NCBI RefSeq assembly: GCF_029892515.1
Contig: NZ_JARXVF010000013.1
Location: forward strand, 1-64,000
Length of the DNA: 64,000 nucleotides
Direction of reading: 5' to 3'
DNA from: Pseudaminobacter soli (ex Li et al. 2025)
Lineage (GTDB): Bacteria > Pseudomonadota > Alphaproteobacteria > Rhizobiales > Rhizobiaceae
Program-made: the position numbers and the translations under genes
In this document: piece by piece, positions 37,371 through 45,880 of the stretch
Position numbering within the stretch: position 1 is the stretch's first letter
How the letters are laid out: each line of letters starts with the position of its first letter
The notes under the pieces: model-generated
Seen by the model: only the letters and a program-made list of their open reading frames with translations
Database searches by the model: none
What the model was told of the DNA's origin: nothing

Positions 37371-38683
37371 TCCGGATGTTTTACGTCGGCCTTGGCGACT
37401 TCATCTACTGCCGAATTCCAGGAGCCCATGAAAACGGGGGCGACTTCCATATAGTGATCGACTGCGGAACGTTGAGCGGCGAGGGGTACTTGAGGGATGC
37501 AGTTCCCCTTTTGAAGAAGGAGCTGCCGGAAGAAAATGGCAAGCGACGGCTCGATCTTCTGATCGTAACGCACAAGCACAAAGACCACATGGCGGGCTTC
37601 GGGCTGTCCCTATGGGACGACGTGGCAATCAAGGCCATGTGGATGAGCGCGGCGATGAAGCCCGGGAACCCGCAAGCGCAGCGGGCTAAAAAGCTCCATG
37701 AACTGGCGGGCCAAGCACTGACGCAAGCCGCCGCTCTCAATCTTGGTCCGGAGTTTGACGCACTCTTCGGTGCTTATGCCGCCGACAACGACGCCGCTGT
37801 TCAAAATCTGACGCAGAACCTCCCGAACGCGAACGGAATAGAGCCAGTCTACGTCCACGCTGGTCAGTCGACCGATAGCGACCTCAAGTTGCCACTGAGT
37901 GGAGCGACGTTCCGTATCTTGGGGCCGGAAGAGGATATCGATCACTGGTATCTGGGAAAGCCAGAGGATTCGTCGATCAGCAAGCTTGTTCAGCTCGCAG
38001 ATGAAGGAAAGGTCGAGAGTTTCATTTCAGCGCACCGCCGGTCTGAGGCTCTACCTGCCAATGTTGCGCCCATCGACTTCTTAAATCTGCAGAGCAGAAT
38101 GCTATCGAGTGCTCTGGCCTTTTCCGAGGGAGATGGTGCACTTGTAAACAACACCAGCGTCGTTTTGCTCATCGAGTGGAATGGGAAACGACTCTTGTTC
38201 GTCGGTGACGCTGAATGGCAGCCGAGGTTCAAGGCTGGCAAAGGAAACAGCTCCTGGAATACGATCTGGAACCGCCAACGGACCCTGATTGACAAGCCGG
38301 TCGACTTCCTCAAGGTCGGGCATCACGGCAGCATCAACGCTACGCCGTGGGGCGAGGGGATTGAGCGTCCTGCTGGCACTTCTTATGAACCGGTCGATAT
38401 TCTGAATGCCATACTGCCAACGGGATCGAAGGCACAGGCTGCTGCGTCGACGGAGCGTGGCCGATACAAGACAATTCCGGAGGCGCGGCTCCTTGCAGAC
38501 CTTGGCGGACGGATCGGAAATTCGAAGAAATATGCCACGGTATTTAAGGGTGCCGGTATCAAGCCGGAATCCATCAAGCTGTATAAGGAGTACGAAGAGC
38601 AGTCGTTTGCATCGGCCCAGCCGCCTCGGACGGATTTCGAAAAACTGACGACTCACGCTCCTTGGATAGATGTAATTTTGTGA
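37352..38683 (+). CDS. ComEC-like MBL-fold hydrolase
   Basis: A 443-residue metallo-beta-lactamase-fold protein. It begins with an RMFYVGLGDFIYCRI strand as in ComEC/Rec2-type MBL proteins. The metal site is THKHKDHMAG (H74, H76, D78, H79), with FVGDAEW (D286) and VGHHGSINA (H324, H325) completing it. There are no membrane segments, so it is the soluble stand-alone form. It overlaps the metallopeptidase gene by 19 bp. MBL plus protease pairs are known in defence loci such as AVAST type I, but no STAND ATPase is adjacent here. The substrate could be nucleic acid or a nucleotide. Confidence 0.82.
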   Translation: MADQLLIRMFYVGLGDFIYCRIPGAHENGGDFHIVIDCGTLSGEGYLRDAVPLLKKELPEENGKRRLDLLIVTHKHKDHMAGFGLSLWDDVAIKAMWMSAAMKPGNPQAQRAKKLHELAGQALTQAAALNLGPEFDALFGAYAADNDAAVQNLTQNLPNANGIEPVYVHAGQSTDSDLKLPLSGATFRILGPEEDIDHWYLGKPEDSSISKLVQLADEGKVESFISAHRRSEALPANVAPIDFLNLQSRMLSSALAFSEGDGALVNNTSVVLLIEWNGKRLLFVGDAEWQPRFKAGKGNSSWNTIWNRQRTLIDKPVDFLKVGHHGSINATPWGEGIERPAGTSYEPVDILNAILPTGSKAQAAASTERGRYKTIPEARLLADLGGRIGNSKKYATVFKGAGIKPESIKLYKEYEEQSFASAQPPRTDFEKLTTHAPWIDVIL

Positions 38684-38759
38684 TCGAAAGCCCGTGGTTA
38701 CACAGTGCCATCGCCCGCCCAGGCGTCCTGGCTCCGAATGCCCGGATAACCGACCTCCT

Positions 38760-39059
38760 TCACTCGGATTGCTTCCGAATGAGCGTCACCTGGTGCACCT
38801 CATCGCTGGTCGCCGAACGGGCGGTGTCACCGGCAAGCCGCTTCTTGCCTGCTTCGAGGAATTCCTTCGACCAGCTATAATACAGGCTCTCGGCGATCCC
38901 TTCCCGGCGGCAGATCGCAGCGATGCTGTCTTCGCCGCGCAGCCCGTCAAGCACGATACGGATTTTGTCCTCGGCTGAATGGTGCTTGCGCGTGACGCGG
39001 CGTATGTCCTTGATCGTCTTCTCGGCCGCCGACGTCTGCGGCTCGGATTTTTGTCTCAT
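38760..39059 (-). pseudogene. IS3-family orfA without orfB
   Basis: 99 residues from ATG at 39059. HHSAEDKIRIVLDGLRGEDS, AICRREGIAESLYYSWSKEF and the leucine-zipper tail are typical of the HTH protein OrfA of IS3 elements. The expected overlapping orfB is absent and the sequence past 38760 is unrelated, so the IS is truncated. Confidence 0.85.
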
Positions 39060-39669
39060 CTTCGCTTCCTTTGAATGAGCTACGATGAGCCGAAAATCCT
39101 CTTTTCTCAAGTAAGCCAGTTCTGTTTCATGGGCGCTGATGTCGGACAGTTGTCAATACAAAGGCTGGCAGACTAGCCGGAGGGGTTGGCCGCGGCTATC
39201 GCCATAGCTTCATCATAAATTTTGAAACGGCGAAGAAGCGCGATGCCTACGCCAAGCTACGAAAAAGACCGATGCGGTTCGCGTTCATCAGAAGTTTGAG
39301 TATCAAGTTCGGGGTCTTCGGAGGTCGCAAGTTGAGATGAAATCCTGCCCCGCAACCAACACTACGCTACAGCACGCTGTAGCAGTCAAAACTGCGATCC
39401 AGTGCGCCATAAACGACTGTTGAATCACTGTCAGAAAACGTAAAATCAAAAATCGTCAGGTGCTGAGCGAACAGCACAGGCTTCGGCGGCCTCTTCCTCC
39501 AGACCGACAAGCAACTGCATCATACGGCCATGAAAGCGCCTCTCTCGGATGGGTTAGCGAAGGTCGGGCACTTGGCCGAGCAATTCGAAATCCTTACCGT
39601 GTGAGTGGCGGGTGTCAGGTGCTCTCTGCGCACCCATTAAGCCGTTGTAACAGACCTAATCGATTTTTT
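39060..39669. other. Island right-end region, no clear gene
   Basis: About 600 bases holding the probable right attachment site. Frames near 39170-39340 and 39460-39610 are open but match nothing I recognise. A hairpin (GCTACAG-CACG-CTGTAGC) at 39366-39383 follows the attachment core. It has no T-run, so it is not a clear terminator. Confidence 0.4.
39348..39359 (+). repeat. Right attachment site (attR), copy of tRNA-fMet 3' end
   Basis: CCCCGCAACCAA is identical to positions 81-92 at the tRNA end and in the same orientation. It sits at the switch from defence/IS content to metabolic operons. Upstream bases AATCC also match those near the tRNA copy. A 12-bp match could occur by chance in a GC-rich genome, but the location supports it. 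Confidence 0.65.
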
Positions 39670-40137
39670 TTAGGGTGCGCCGACGTTCAAGTCATAGCGC
39701 AAATAGTCCATACGCTTGGCGACCTTGTCGTAAACGAGTTGGGCCGAATAGTTGTCCGCCTGTGTCATCCAGAAAATCTTGAACCATCCGGCTTCGATGC
39801 CCAGCTGCCGCAGGCGCTCGATCATGGCCTGGGCGATGCCCTTCCCGCGGCTTTGGGGCCGCACATAAATGTCTTGCAGATAGCAGACATCGCCAGTGCT
39901 CCATGTGAAGGCGAGCGACAGGAACAGCGTGAAGCCGGCCAATGAGCCGTCATCGCCAACCGCAACAACACACTTGAGGTCGTGACCGGGGTCCATGATC
40001 CGGTCCCAGTTGGTCTCACCCATCTGGTGGTTGCCGGGCTCGCCGGGGGCCAGGGAAACGAAATCCCGCCACATCTCCAGAAAGGCTTCCCGATCCGCAG
40101 CTTTGGCCGGGCGTATAGTTAGAGTATTGTTCGACAT
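39670..40137 (-). CDS. GNAT-family N-acetyltransferase
   Basis: A 155-residue acetyltransferase fold. Motif A is DIYVRPQSRGKGIAQAMIE, with the acetyl-CoA loop R-G-K-G-I-A. It is the last gene of the minus operon, 10 bp after the small MaoC gene. The acceptor may be an amino group on a pathway metabolite, or the enzyme may detoxify one. That link is inferred from position only. Confidence 0.85.
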   Translation of the reverse strand: MSNNTLTIRPAKAADREAFLEMWRDFVSLAPGEPGNHQMGETNWDRIMDPGHDLKCVVAVGDDGSLAGFTLFLSLAFTWSTGDVCYLQDIYVRPQSRGKGIAQAMIERLRQLGIEAGWFKIFWMTQADNYSAQLVYDKVAKRMDYLRYDLNVGAP

Positions 40138-40147
40138 CGTGAGCCTT

Positions 40148-40561
40148 TCATGGGTTGGCCGTCACGGCATCTGTCCACACGCACGCCGTGCCTAACAGCA
40201 CAATCTCTCTGCTTGAGCGCACGAGCTCAAGCTCGGCCCGTGCCATCCGGGTTCCGTCCTCGGCAAGTAGCGCTTCCAGCCTACGGCAATGGGCGGAAAG
40301 CACGTCGCTCGGCCATACCGGGCTGCGGAAACGAACCGAATAGCTGGCGACGCTCCCGGCACCGAACCATTTAGTCAGGGCGGACGCCAACAGGCCAGCC
40401 GACAGCATTCCCTGCGCCATGACATCGGACAGGCCTGCCCGTGTGGCGGCTTCATGGTCGTGATGGAGGGGGTTGAAGTCGCCTGACGCGCCCGCATAGC
40501 GCACCAAGTCGGTGCGCGTCAGTGCCGGATAAACGAGGGGATCGGGGCAGGGGAGGATCAT
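40148..40561 (-). CDS. MaoC-type hydratase subunit (catalytic hot-dog)
   Basis: 137 residues from ATG at 40561 (MILPCPDPLVY), which overlaps the upstream gene by 4 bp. A longer frame exists upstream but lies inside the neighbour. The hydratase-2 motif YAGASGDFNPLHHD has the Asp and His used for enoyl-CoA hydration, followed by MAQGMLSAGLLA. It pairs with the next gene, which lacks this motif. Together they should form a heteromeric hydratase like split MaoC enzymes of steroid and mycolate metabolism. Confidence 0.85.
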   Translation of the reverse strand: MILPCPDPLVYPALTRTDLVRYAGASGDFNPLHHDHEAATRAGLSDVMAQGMLSAGLLASALTKWFGAGSVASYSVRFRSPVWPSDVLSAHCRRLEALLAEDGTRMARAELELVRSSREIVLLGTACVWTDAVTANP

Positions 40562-40974
40562 GTTTCGGCCGCGGCCTTCTCGATCGACGTCATAGTCTCG
40601 CGGCATACGAGACTGCCTGTCGCGACCGAACGGAATTCAACCTCGGTGGTGACGATGCGCATCTTGCCGCCGCGTCGACCTGCCTTGAGCTCGTCGGCGG
40701 CGAGGCGGGCTGTGCAGCGAAGACGGTCGCCAACCCTGATCGGTTCAAAGTAGTCGTAATGCTGCTCGCCATGCACAGTGCGCGCGCGATCCAAGGCAAG
40801 CAGGTCGGTGACCAAGCGTTCGACAAAATCAGCGGATGCAACGACTGGGAAGGTCGGCGGGGCGATGTCGCTGTCCAGCCAGTGTACATCCCGCACAGCA
40901 CGGGCGAATTCGCGCAGTTTTCCCGCTTCAACGGTGAAGTCCCATTCCTCGATGATGTCGCCCGGCCCGATCAT
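40558..40974 (-). CDS. MaoC N-terminal-type (FAS1-DH-like) partner subunit
   Basis: 138 residues starting MIGPGDIIEEWDFTVEAGKL, with PTFPVVASADFVERLV and HGEQHYDYFEPIRVGDRL. This is the N-terminal MaoC dehydratase fold, which lacks the catalytic Asp-His motif and binds the acyl-CoA tail. It overlaps the catalytic subunit gene by 4 bp and follows the acyl-CoA ligase by 15 bp. Confidence 0.85.
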   Translation of the reverse strand: MIGPGDIIEEWDFTVEAGKLREFARAVRDVHWLDSDIAPPTFPVVASADFVERLVTDLLALDRARTVHGEQHYDYFEPIRVGDRLRCTARLAADELKAGRRGGKMRIVTTEVEFRSVATGSLVCRETMTSIEKAAAET

Positions 40975-40989
40975 GCGAGTGCCATTAAC

Positions 40990-42660
40990 CTACTCTCCGA
41001 ACTTGCCGGTTTCCCGATCCCACGCGCCCTGGCGCAGGTCGGCTTTCGCCTGGATCAAGGCCTGCTTCTGGATACGCATGGAAGGCGTGCGCACGAAGTC
41101 CGTGTCCCTATATTCTATGAAGCGAGGCAGCTTAAAGCCGGCAAGATTCGTCTTGCAGAATTCGATGATTTCCGTAGGCGGCAAGCTTTGGCCCGGTCTC
41201 AGTTGGACATAGGCCTTGACTTCTTCGCCCCGCAATTGGTCGGGAACGGCCACCACCGCGGCGTCGACCACTTTCGGATGTGAGCGCAGCACACCCTCGA
41301 CTTCGGCAGCAGAAATGTTCTCGCCGGAGCGGCGGATGATTTCCTTCTTGCGTCCAACGAAATAGAGCAGGCCGCGTTCGTCACGCCTTGCTATGTCACC
41401 GGAATGATACCAGCCGCCGCGATTTGCCTCGGCCGTCACTTTCGCCCGGTTGAGGTAGCCAGCATAGAGGTCCGGACCGCCGATGAGGCATTCGCCATGC
41501 TCCCCGTCAGGCACGTCGTTGCCGTTGTCGTCCACCAGGCGGATCGTGACGCCCGGTGGTTCGACGCCCATCGTACCGGTTCCGACGAGCTCGTCGGCAA
41601 GATGGTCCGGCACCCGGCTCATCAGGCCGCCCTCAGTGCTGCCGTACTGGTTGTGCCAGTGGAAGCCATACCGTTGCAGCAGCTCCTCATGAAGTTCCTT
41701 CGGCAGGCCGGCGTGGATTGCAAGACGGACACGATGGTCGCGATCGACCGGGCCCGGCTCTCCTTTCAACAGCAGCGCGGGGATGGAGGCGATGGAGAGC
41801 AACTCGGTGGCGTCGTACTTCGTAACGACATCCCAGAAGCGCGACACCGAAAACCGGCGCATTGCTATCAACGTGCCTCGCGAGGCCAGTGACGTCAGCA
41901 GCTGTATCGCCGGATCTGCGTAGTAGAAGGGCAGGCAGCAGAGCTGGCGATCCTGCCAGCCACGCCTGAAGAGGCGAAGGTCTATATCGATGACGCGCAA
42001 CCACCAGCCGTGATGCAGCATGCAGCCCTTCGGCGCACCGGTTGTGCCCGACGTGTAGTAAACCGTGACGATGTCGTCGCGCTCGCATTTCACGGTAGCA
42101 AAGTCGAGCGGTTCGGCAGCGCTCTCGTAAGTGGCAAGCCCGTCTGGCTCGGCGCCGTCGATAGTCAGGACGTGCTTGAGGAATGGCGCCTCGGCGCGCA
42201 GGGTTTCGATCACTGGGAGCTGCAGCTTGCCGACGATAGCGCCGACGGGCCGAGCGTCATCGACGATATGGCCTGCATCAAAGGCCATGGCCGTCGGAGG
42301 GATCGAGACCAGCGTGCCGCGGTTTGCGATGATCGCGAACAGCGCGATCATGAACTCGAGCCGGTTGTCGAGCATGACGACGACGCGATCGCCCGGTTTG
42401 ATGATGCCACTAAGGTAACCGGCGAAGCGCTGGCAGCTGTCGAGGAATTGACGGCGCGTCAGCGTCGGGCCGTCCTCAATGATGATAGCCGGGCGCTCGG
42501 GATCTTCGAGGCAGGCCTTGTGTACGATCTCGATCACGGTCTGCTGAGGCAGTGCCGACCAGTCCGGCGCGACGTTCTCGTGCCGGACCCAACCCTGCGG
42601 CCGCTCAGGCACGCCGGCGGCGCCAAGCTCCATGCGTTTGCCTGCCACCGGCTTACTCAT
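40990..42660 (-). CDS. AMP-forming acyl-CoA ligase
   Basis: A 556-residue class I adenylate-forming enzyme. Motifs are YYTSGTTGAPKGC (ATP loop), NQYGSTEGGL, HSGDIARRDERGLLYF (Asp for ribose) and the C-terminal catalytic Lys region near SMRIQKQALI. It would activate a pathway acid with CoA. The substrate pocket cannot be read from sequence. It overlaps the MaoC gene upstream by 4 bp. Confidence 0.9.
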   Translation of the reverse strand: MSKPVAGKRMELGAAGVPERPQGWVRHENVAPDWSALPQQTVIEIVHKACLEDPERPAIIIEDGPTLTRRQFLDSCQRFAGYLSGIIKPGDRVVVMLDNRLEFMIALFAIIANRGTLVSIPPTAMAFDAGHIVDDARPVGAIVGKLQLPVIETLRAEAPFLKHVLTIDGAEPDGLATYESAAEPLDFATVKCERDDIVTVYYTSGTTGAPKGCMLHHGWWLRVIDIDLRLFRRGWQDRQLCCLPFYYADPAIQLLTSLASRGTLIAMRRFSVSRFWDVVTKYDATELLSIASIPALLLKGEPGPVDRDHRVRLAIHAGLPKELHEELLQRYGFHWHNQYGSTEGGLMSRVPDHLADELVGTGTMGVEPPGVTIRLVDDNGNDVPDGEHGECLIGGPDLYAGYLNRAKVTAEANRGGWYHSGDIARRDERGLLYFVGRKKEIIRRSGENISAAEVEGVLRSHPKVVDAAVVAVPDQLRGEEVKAYVQLRPGQSLPPTEIIEFCKTNLAGFKLPRFIEYRDTDFVRTPSMRIQKQALIQAKADLRQGAWDRETGKFGE

Positions 42661-43493
42661 GCGGACACCTCGGCATATCCGTTCCTGATGACGACATTAC
42701 CGGCCACGTCGGTCGCTTCAAAGCCGACGAGGCCGTTCGCACCTGCCCAGTGTTCGACAGCGAGCGTTTGGCCATTTGTCAGGAAGAGCGGATGGGCGAA
42801 ACGACAGCCAAGGCGCCGCAGGCGTGGCGTCAGGCCGTCGCAATGGAGATCGACGATGGCGCGGGCCGCGAAGGCAAGCGTACACATGCCGTGCACTATC
42901 GGCGCCGGAAATCCCTCTCGGGCCGCAGCAACAGGGTCGATCGTGTAGGGCGAATAGTCTCGGGCAGCGTCGGCGTAGCGACGCGTCTGGTCTGGCGTCA
43001 GTGCATAGGAGGAGGTGGCAGTGTCTTGCTTTGCCGGCGCCGGGCGCTGGGGCGGGCGCTCCCCAAGCGCGAGCGTCGACGGTTCGCCGCGGCGCAAGCA
43101 GGTGCTGTACTGGGTGCACACCGGCTTGCCGTCATGGGTCGCGGTGTCGGACCGTATGATAATAGCCGTTCCGGCCCGGCTGCCGCGGACGCCGTACAAG
43201 GTGGAAACGGTGAAGAGGCGTTGCCCTGGCACTATTGGGGCGTGAAAGAGGAAGTCATGCTCGCCGTGCAGGACGAAGTCGGGCGTGGCCATGCCAAGCA
43301 CCTCCACCATGCTCTGCATGACCGGTATGTGGGAGAACACCGGTGGAGCGAACTCGCCGGCGAGGTGCCTGGGGTTCCGGTCGTCTAGGGAACGCGCAAA
43401 CTGAGCGATCCTATGGGTATTGGTGCGAAACTCTTCCGAGTCCCGCGAAAAGCCAATCGGGAAGACGTCGGCCATCGCCGCATTTGCGTTCAT
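42657..43493 (-). CDS. Full-length MaoC-family hydratase
   Basis: 278 residues from ATG at 43493 (MNANAAMADVFPIGF). The open frame continues upstream, but that part is inside the SDR gene. The N-terminal half is the FAS1-DH-like hot-dog and the C-terminal half the second hot-dog (RYADAARDYSPYTIDPVAA, PIVHGMCTLAFAARAIV). The classic Asp of the GD-NP-H motif is replaced (ARDYSPYTID), so the substrate or chemistry may differ. It overlaps both neighbours by 4 bp. Confidence 0.83.
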   Translation of the reverse strand: MNANAAMADVFPIGFSRDSEEFRTNTHRIAQFARSLDDRNPRHLAGEFAPPVFSHIPVMQSMVEVLGMATPDFVLHGEHDFLFHAPIVPGQRLFTVSTLYGVRGSRAGTAIIIRSDTATHDGKPVCTQYSTCLRRGEPSTLALGERPPQRPAPAKQDTATSSYALTPDQTRRYADAARDYSPYTIDPVAAAREGFPAPIVHGMCTLAFAARAIVDLHCDGLTPRLRRLGCRFAHPLFLTNGQTLAVEHWAGANGLVGFEATDVAGNVVIRNGYAEVSA

Positions 43494-44392
43494 GACGGAA
43501 GCCCTTCGACGAAATCTCCGAGCTGCGGGAGTCTCGGCAGCCGATGGTTCAAAGCCTGTTCCACGGCTTCTAGCTGCCAGCGGCCTTCGGTGCGGACGTC
43601 GACCTCGATGGCGCTTGGCGCGATGACCTCGATCCGATTGCCATAGGCCTGGAAAACTTGGCCGGTCGCCGGGCAATCGGCAAGGGCTAGCCAGCAGATT
43701 AGCGGCGAGACGTTGTCCGGCGAAAAGATGTCGAAGCTCCCTTCCGGCGGCGGTTCCAGCGAAGCTTCGATGCGGGTGCGCGCAGAGGGCGAAACGGCGT
43801 TGGATCGGACACCGTATCGCGCGCCCTCCAACGCCAGCGTACGCGACAATCCTACCACGGCGAGCTTGGCAGAAGCGTAGTTTGCCTGGCCGAAATTGCC
43901 GACGAGGCCGGCAAGCGACGTGGTGTGAACGATGGAAGCCGCCACTTTCTCGCCGGCCTTGGATTTGTTGCGCCAATACTCCATTGCATGGCGGGCCGGC
44001 GCGGCATGGCCCTTGAGATGGACGCGGATGACGGCGTCCCATTCCTCTTCGGACATGTTGGCGAAAAGCCGATCGCGCAGGATGCCGGCATTGTTGATCA
44101 GGATGTCGAGGCCGTCAAAGGCCGATAGGGCCGTCTCCACGAGAGACTTCGCGTCCGTCCAGTCGGCAACGTCGTGGCCGCTAACCACAGCCTTGCCGCC
44201 GGCGCCGACGATTTCATCGACGACCGACTGGGCCGGGGAGGTGTCGCGGCCGTCGCCATGTAGATCCGCGCCGAGATCGTTGACGACGACCGCCGCGCCT
44301 TGCTTGGCAAGCGCCAGGGCATAGGCACGCCCGAGTCCGCGGCCCGCGCCGGTAACGATCGCTACTCTTCCTTGAAGCCGGGATGAGGTCAT
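43490..44392 (-). CDS. Short-chain dehydrogenase/reductase
   Basis: A 300-residue SDR. The nucleotide-binding motif TGAGRGLGRA is at about 15-24, NNAG follows, and the catalytic Ser-Tyr-Lys series is HTTSLAGLVGNFGQANYASAK. It resembles the (3R)-hydroxyacyl-CoA dehydrogenase part of peroxisomal multifunctional enzymes, which fits with the MaoC hydratases of the operon. It is the first gene of the minus operon. The ribosome site is GGGGAGA, and the TetR operator lies 166 bp upstream. Confidence 0.88.
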   Translation of the reverse strand: MTSSRLQGRVAIVTGAGRGLGRAYALALAKQGAAVVVNDLGADLHGDGRDTSPAQSVVDEIVGAGGKAVVSGHDVADWTDAKSLVETALSAFDGLDILINNAGILRDRLFANMSEEEWDAVIRVHLKGHAAPARHAMEYWRNKSKAGEKVAASIVHTTSLAGLVGNFGQANYASAKLAVVGLSRTLALEGARYGVRSNAVSPSARTRIEASLEPPPEGSFDIFSPDNVSPLICWLALADCPATGQVFQAYGNRIEVIAPSAIEVDVRTEGRWQLEAVEQALNHRLPRLPQLGDFVEGLPS

Positions 44393-44557
44393 CAGCGCAT
44401 CTCCCCGGCTTGATCGGCGAGGTATGCGGACAATGGTATCCTATGGCCTGTCAAATTCGCCTCGCCACTTCTTGAAATGCGATCGGGCCGGCCGGCTTCG
44501 CAGGGGTTGATTGCCCCTCCTGCAACTCCTTGCCAATGTTGACAGTGGTAGATAAAA

Positions 44558-44577
44558 TGAATATGAAGTCAATATCA
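44558..44577. promoter_or_regulatory. TetR operator copy 1
   Basis: TGAATATGAAGTCAATATCA is the reverse of the copies at 46676 and 50381. It has the palindromic form TGA-N3-TGA-N2-TCA-N3-TCA. It lies between the divergent SDR operon and the aminotransferase gene (62 bp before its ATG), so it can control both. Confidence 0.8.
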
Positions 44578-44639
44578 TTTTTGACGACAAGGGTCGGGGC
44601 GATGGCTCCACGCAGCCGCTCAAACGGAGATTGCAGGCG

Positions 44640-45860
44640 ATGGCGTCTTCCACCACCTCCCGTCCTGCATTTTCGCGCTGGCTCTCCGCGAGTAACGATA
44701 TCACCCAGCAGTTTCTGTCGATTGGTGCCCAGCCTGACTTCATCAGCCTGGCTGGAGGACTCCCCGCAGCTGAATTCTACCCCAATGCGGCGATTTCCGA
44801 GGCTATGGAAAGAGCCCTCAGCCGCTGGGGCTCTAAGGCGCTGGAATACGGCCCGGTCGAAGGCTTTCTGCCGCTGCGCCAGCACATCGCCGAGAGAATG
44901 AGCCGGCAGGCGGTCCGTTCCTTCACGACCGACAATGTGCTGCTCACCGTCGGCGCCATGCAAGGACTGGACCTGTTAGGCAAGGTTCTCATCGATCCGC
45001 ATGAGCGCGTCGTCGCGCAGTTCCCCACCTATGTCGGCGCGCTCGATGCCTGGCGCCCCCGGAGCCCGTCCTACCAGGCGCTCGATTGGGACGTCGACGG
45101 AGCTACTACCGCGGACGCGCTGCGCGGTGCCAAGTTCATCTACACCGTACCGAATTATTCCAACCCGACCGGTGCGCTTGTTTCGATCGCGGCGCGGCAG
45201 GCGCTGCTGGAAAAGGCGATGGAGGCCGGCATATGGCTGGTGGAGGACGATCCTTATCTGGCGCTGCAGCTCGACGGGACAGCGGTACCAAGCATGCTCG
45301 AACTGCATGGCCGAATGGAGAAGACCGGAAGTTACCAGGGCCCGGTGATCTATCTTGGAACACTGTCGAAAAGCTTGGTTCCCGGTCTACGTGTCGGCTG
45401 GGCAATTGCCTCGCCCGACATGATCCAGGCGCTGGTACTTGCCAAGCAGTCGGCGGACCTGAGCGGTTCAATGTTGACGCAGGCGCTTGCGCTCGAACTC
45501 TTGGAGGCTGGCCTAGAAGAGGCGCATGTGCCGGAAATCGTGCGTCACTACAGATCCCGGCGAGATGCACTTTGCGCCGCCGCCGCGACCGAGCTTGGTG
45601 AGTGGTTCGAATGGGAGATGCCGCCAGGTGGCATGTTCGTCTGGATGCGCAGCCGGCATCCTGCAATCGACACCGACGCACTTTACGGTTTCGCGTTGAG
45701 CGAGAAGGTCGCATTCGTTCCCGGAAGCGCCTTCGATCCCGCTGGGAAGCTGCGTTCGGCCATGCGGGTGAACTTCACGAGGAATGCGCCCGCGGTGCTG
45801 GAAGAAGGCATCGCGCGGCTTGCCGTGGCAACGAGGCGCTATCTGGGTAGCAATTGCTGA
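44640..45860 (+). CDS. PLP-dependent class I/II aminotransferase
   Basis: 406 residues from the ATG at 44640, and an in-frame TTG at 44631 is less likely. It belongs to the MocR/LysN (2-aminoadipate aminotransferase) group of fold type I. Motifs are SLAGGLPAAEFYP, YGPVEGFLPLRQHIAE, VPNYSNPTG, VEDDPYLAL and the PLP-lysine region YLGTLSKSLVPGLRVGW. There is no N-terminal HTH, so it is an enzyme and not a MocR regulator. It would transaminate an amino acid intermediate or the substrate. Confidence 0.9.
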   Translation: MASSTTSRPAFSRWLSASNDITQQFLSIGAQPDFISLAGGLPAAEFYPNAAISEAMERALSRWGSKALEYGPVEGFLPLRQHIAERMSRQAVRSFTTDNVLLTVGAMQGLDLLGKVLIDPHERVVAQFPTYVGALDAWRPRSPSYQALDWDVDGATTADALRGAKFIYTVPNYSNPTGALVSIAARQALLEKAMEAGIWLVEDDPYLALQLDGTAVPSMLELHGRMEKTGSYQGPVIYLGTLSKSLVPGLRVGWAIASPDMIQALVLAKQSADLSGSMLTQALALELLEAGLEEAHVPEIVRHYRSRRDALCAAAATELGEWFEWEMPPGGMFVWMRSRHPAIDTDALYGFALSEKVAFVPGSAFDPAGKLRSAMRVNFTRNAPAVLEEGIARLAVATRRYLGSNC

Positions 45861-45880
45861 AAGCCCGGTTTTGCTTCCGT

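Noticed and set aside
39366-39383. Hairpin after attR as a terminator
   Set aside because: The stem GCTACAG/CTGTAGC is not followed by a T-run.
44640-45860. Reading the aminotransferase as a MocR-type regulator
   Set aside because: The N-terminal GntR winged helix of MocR proteins is absent. The protein starts directly with the aminotransferase fold.
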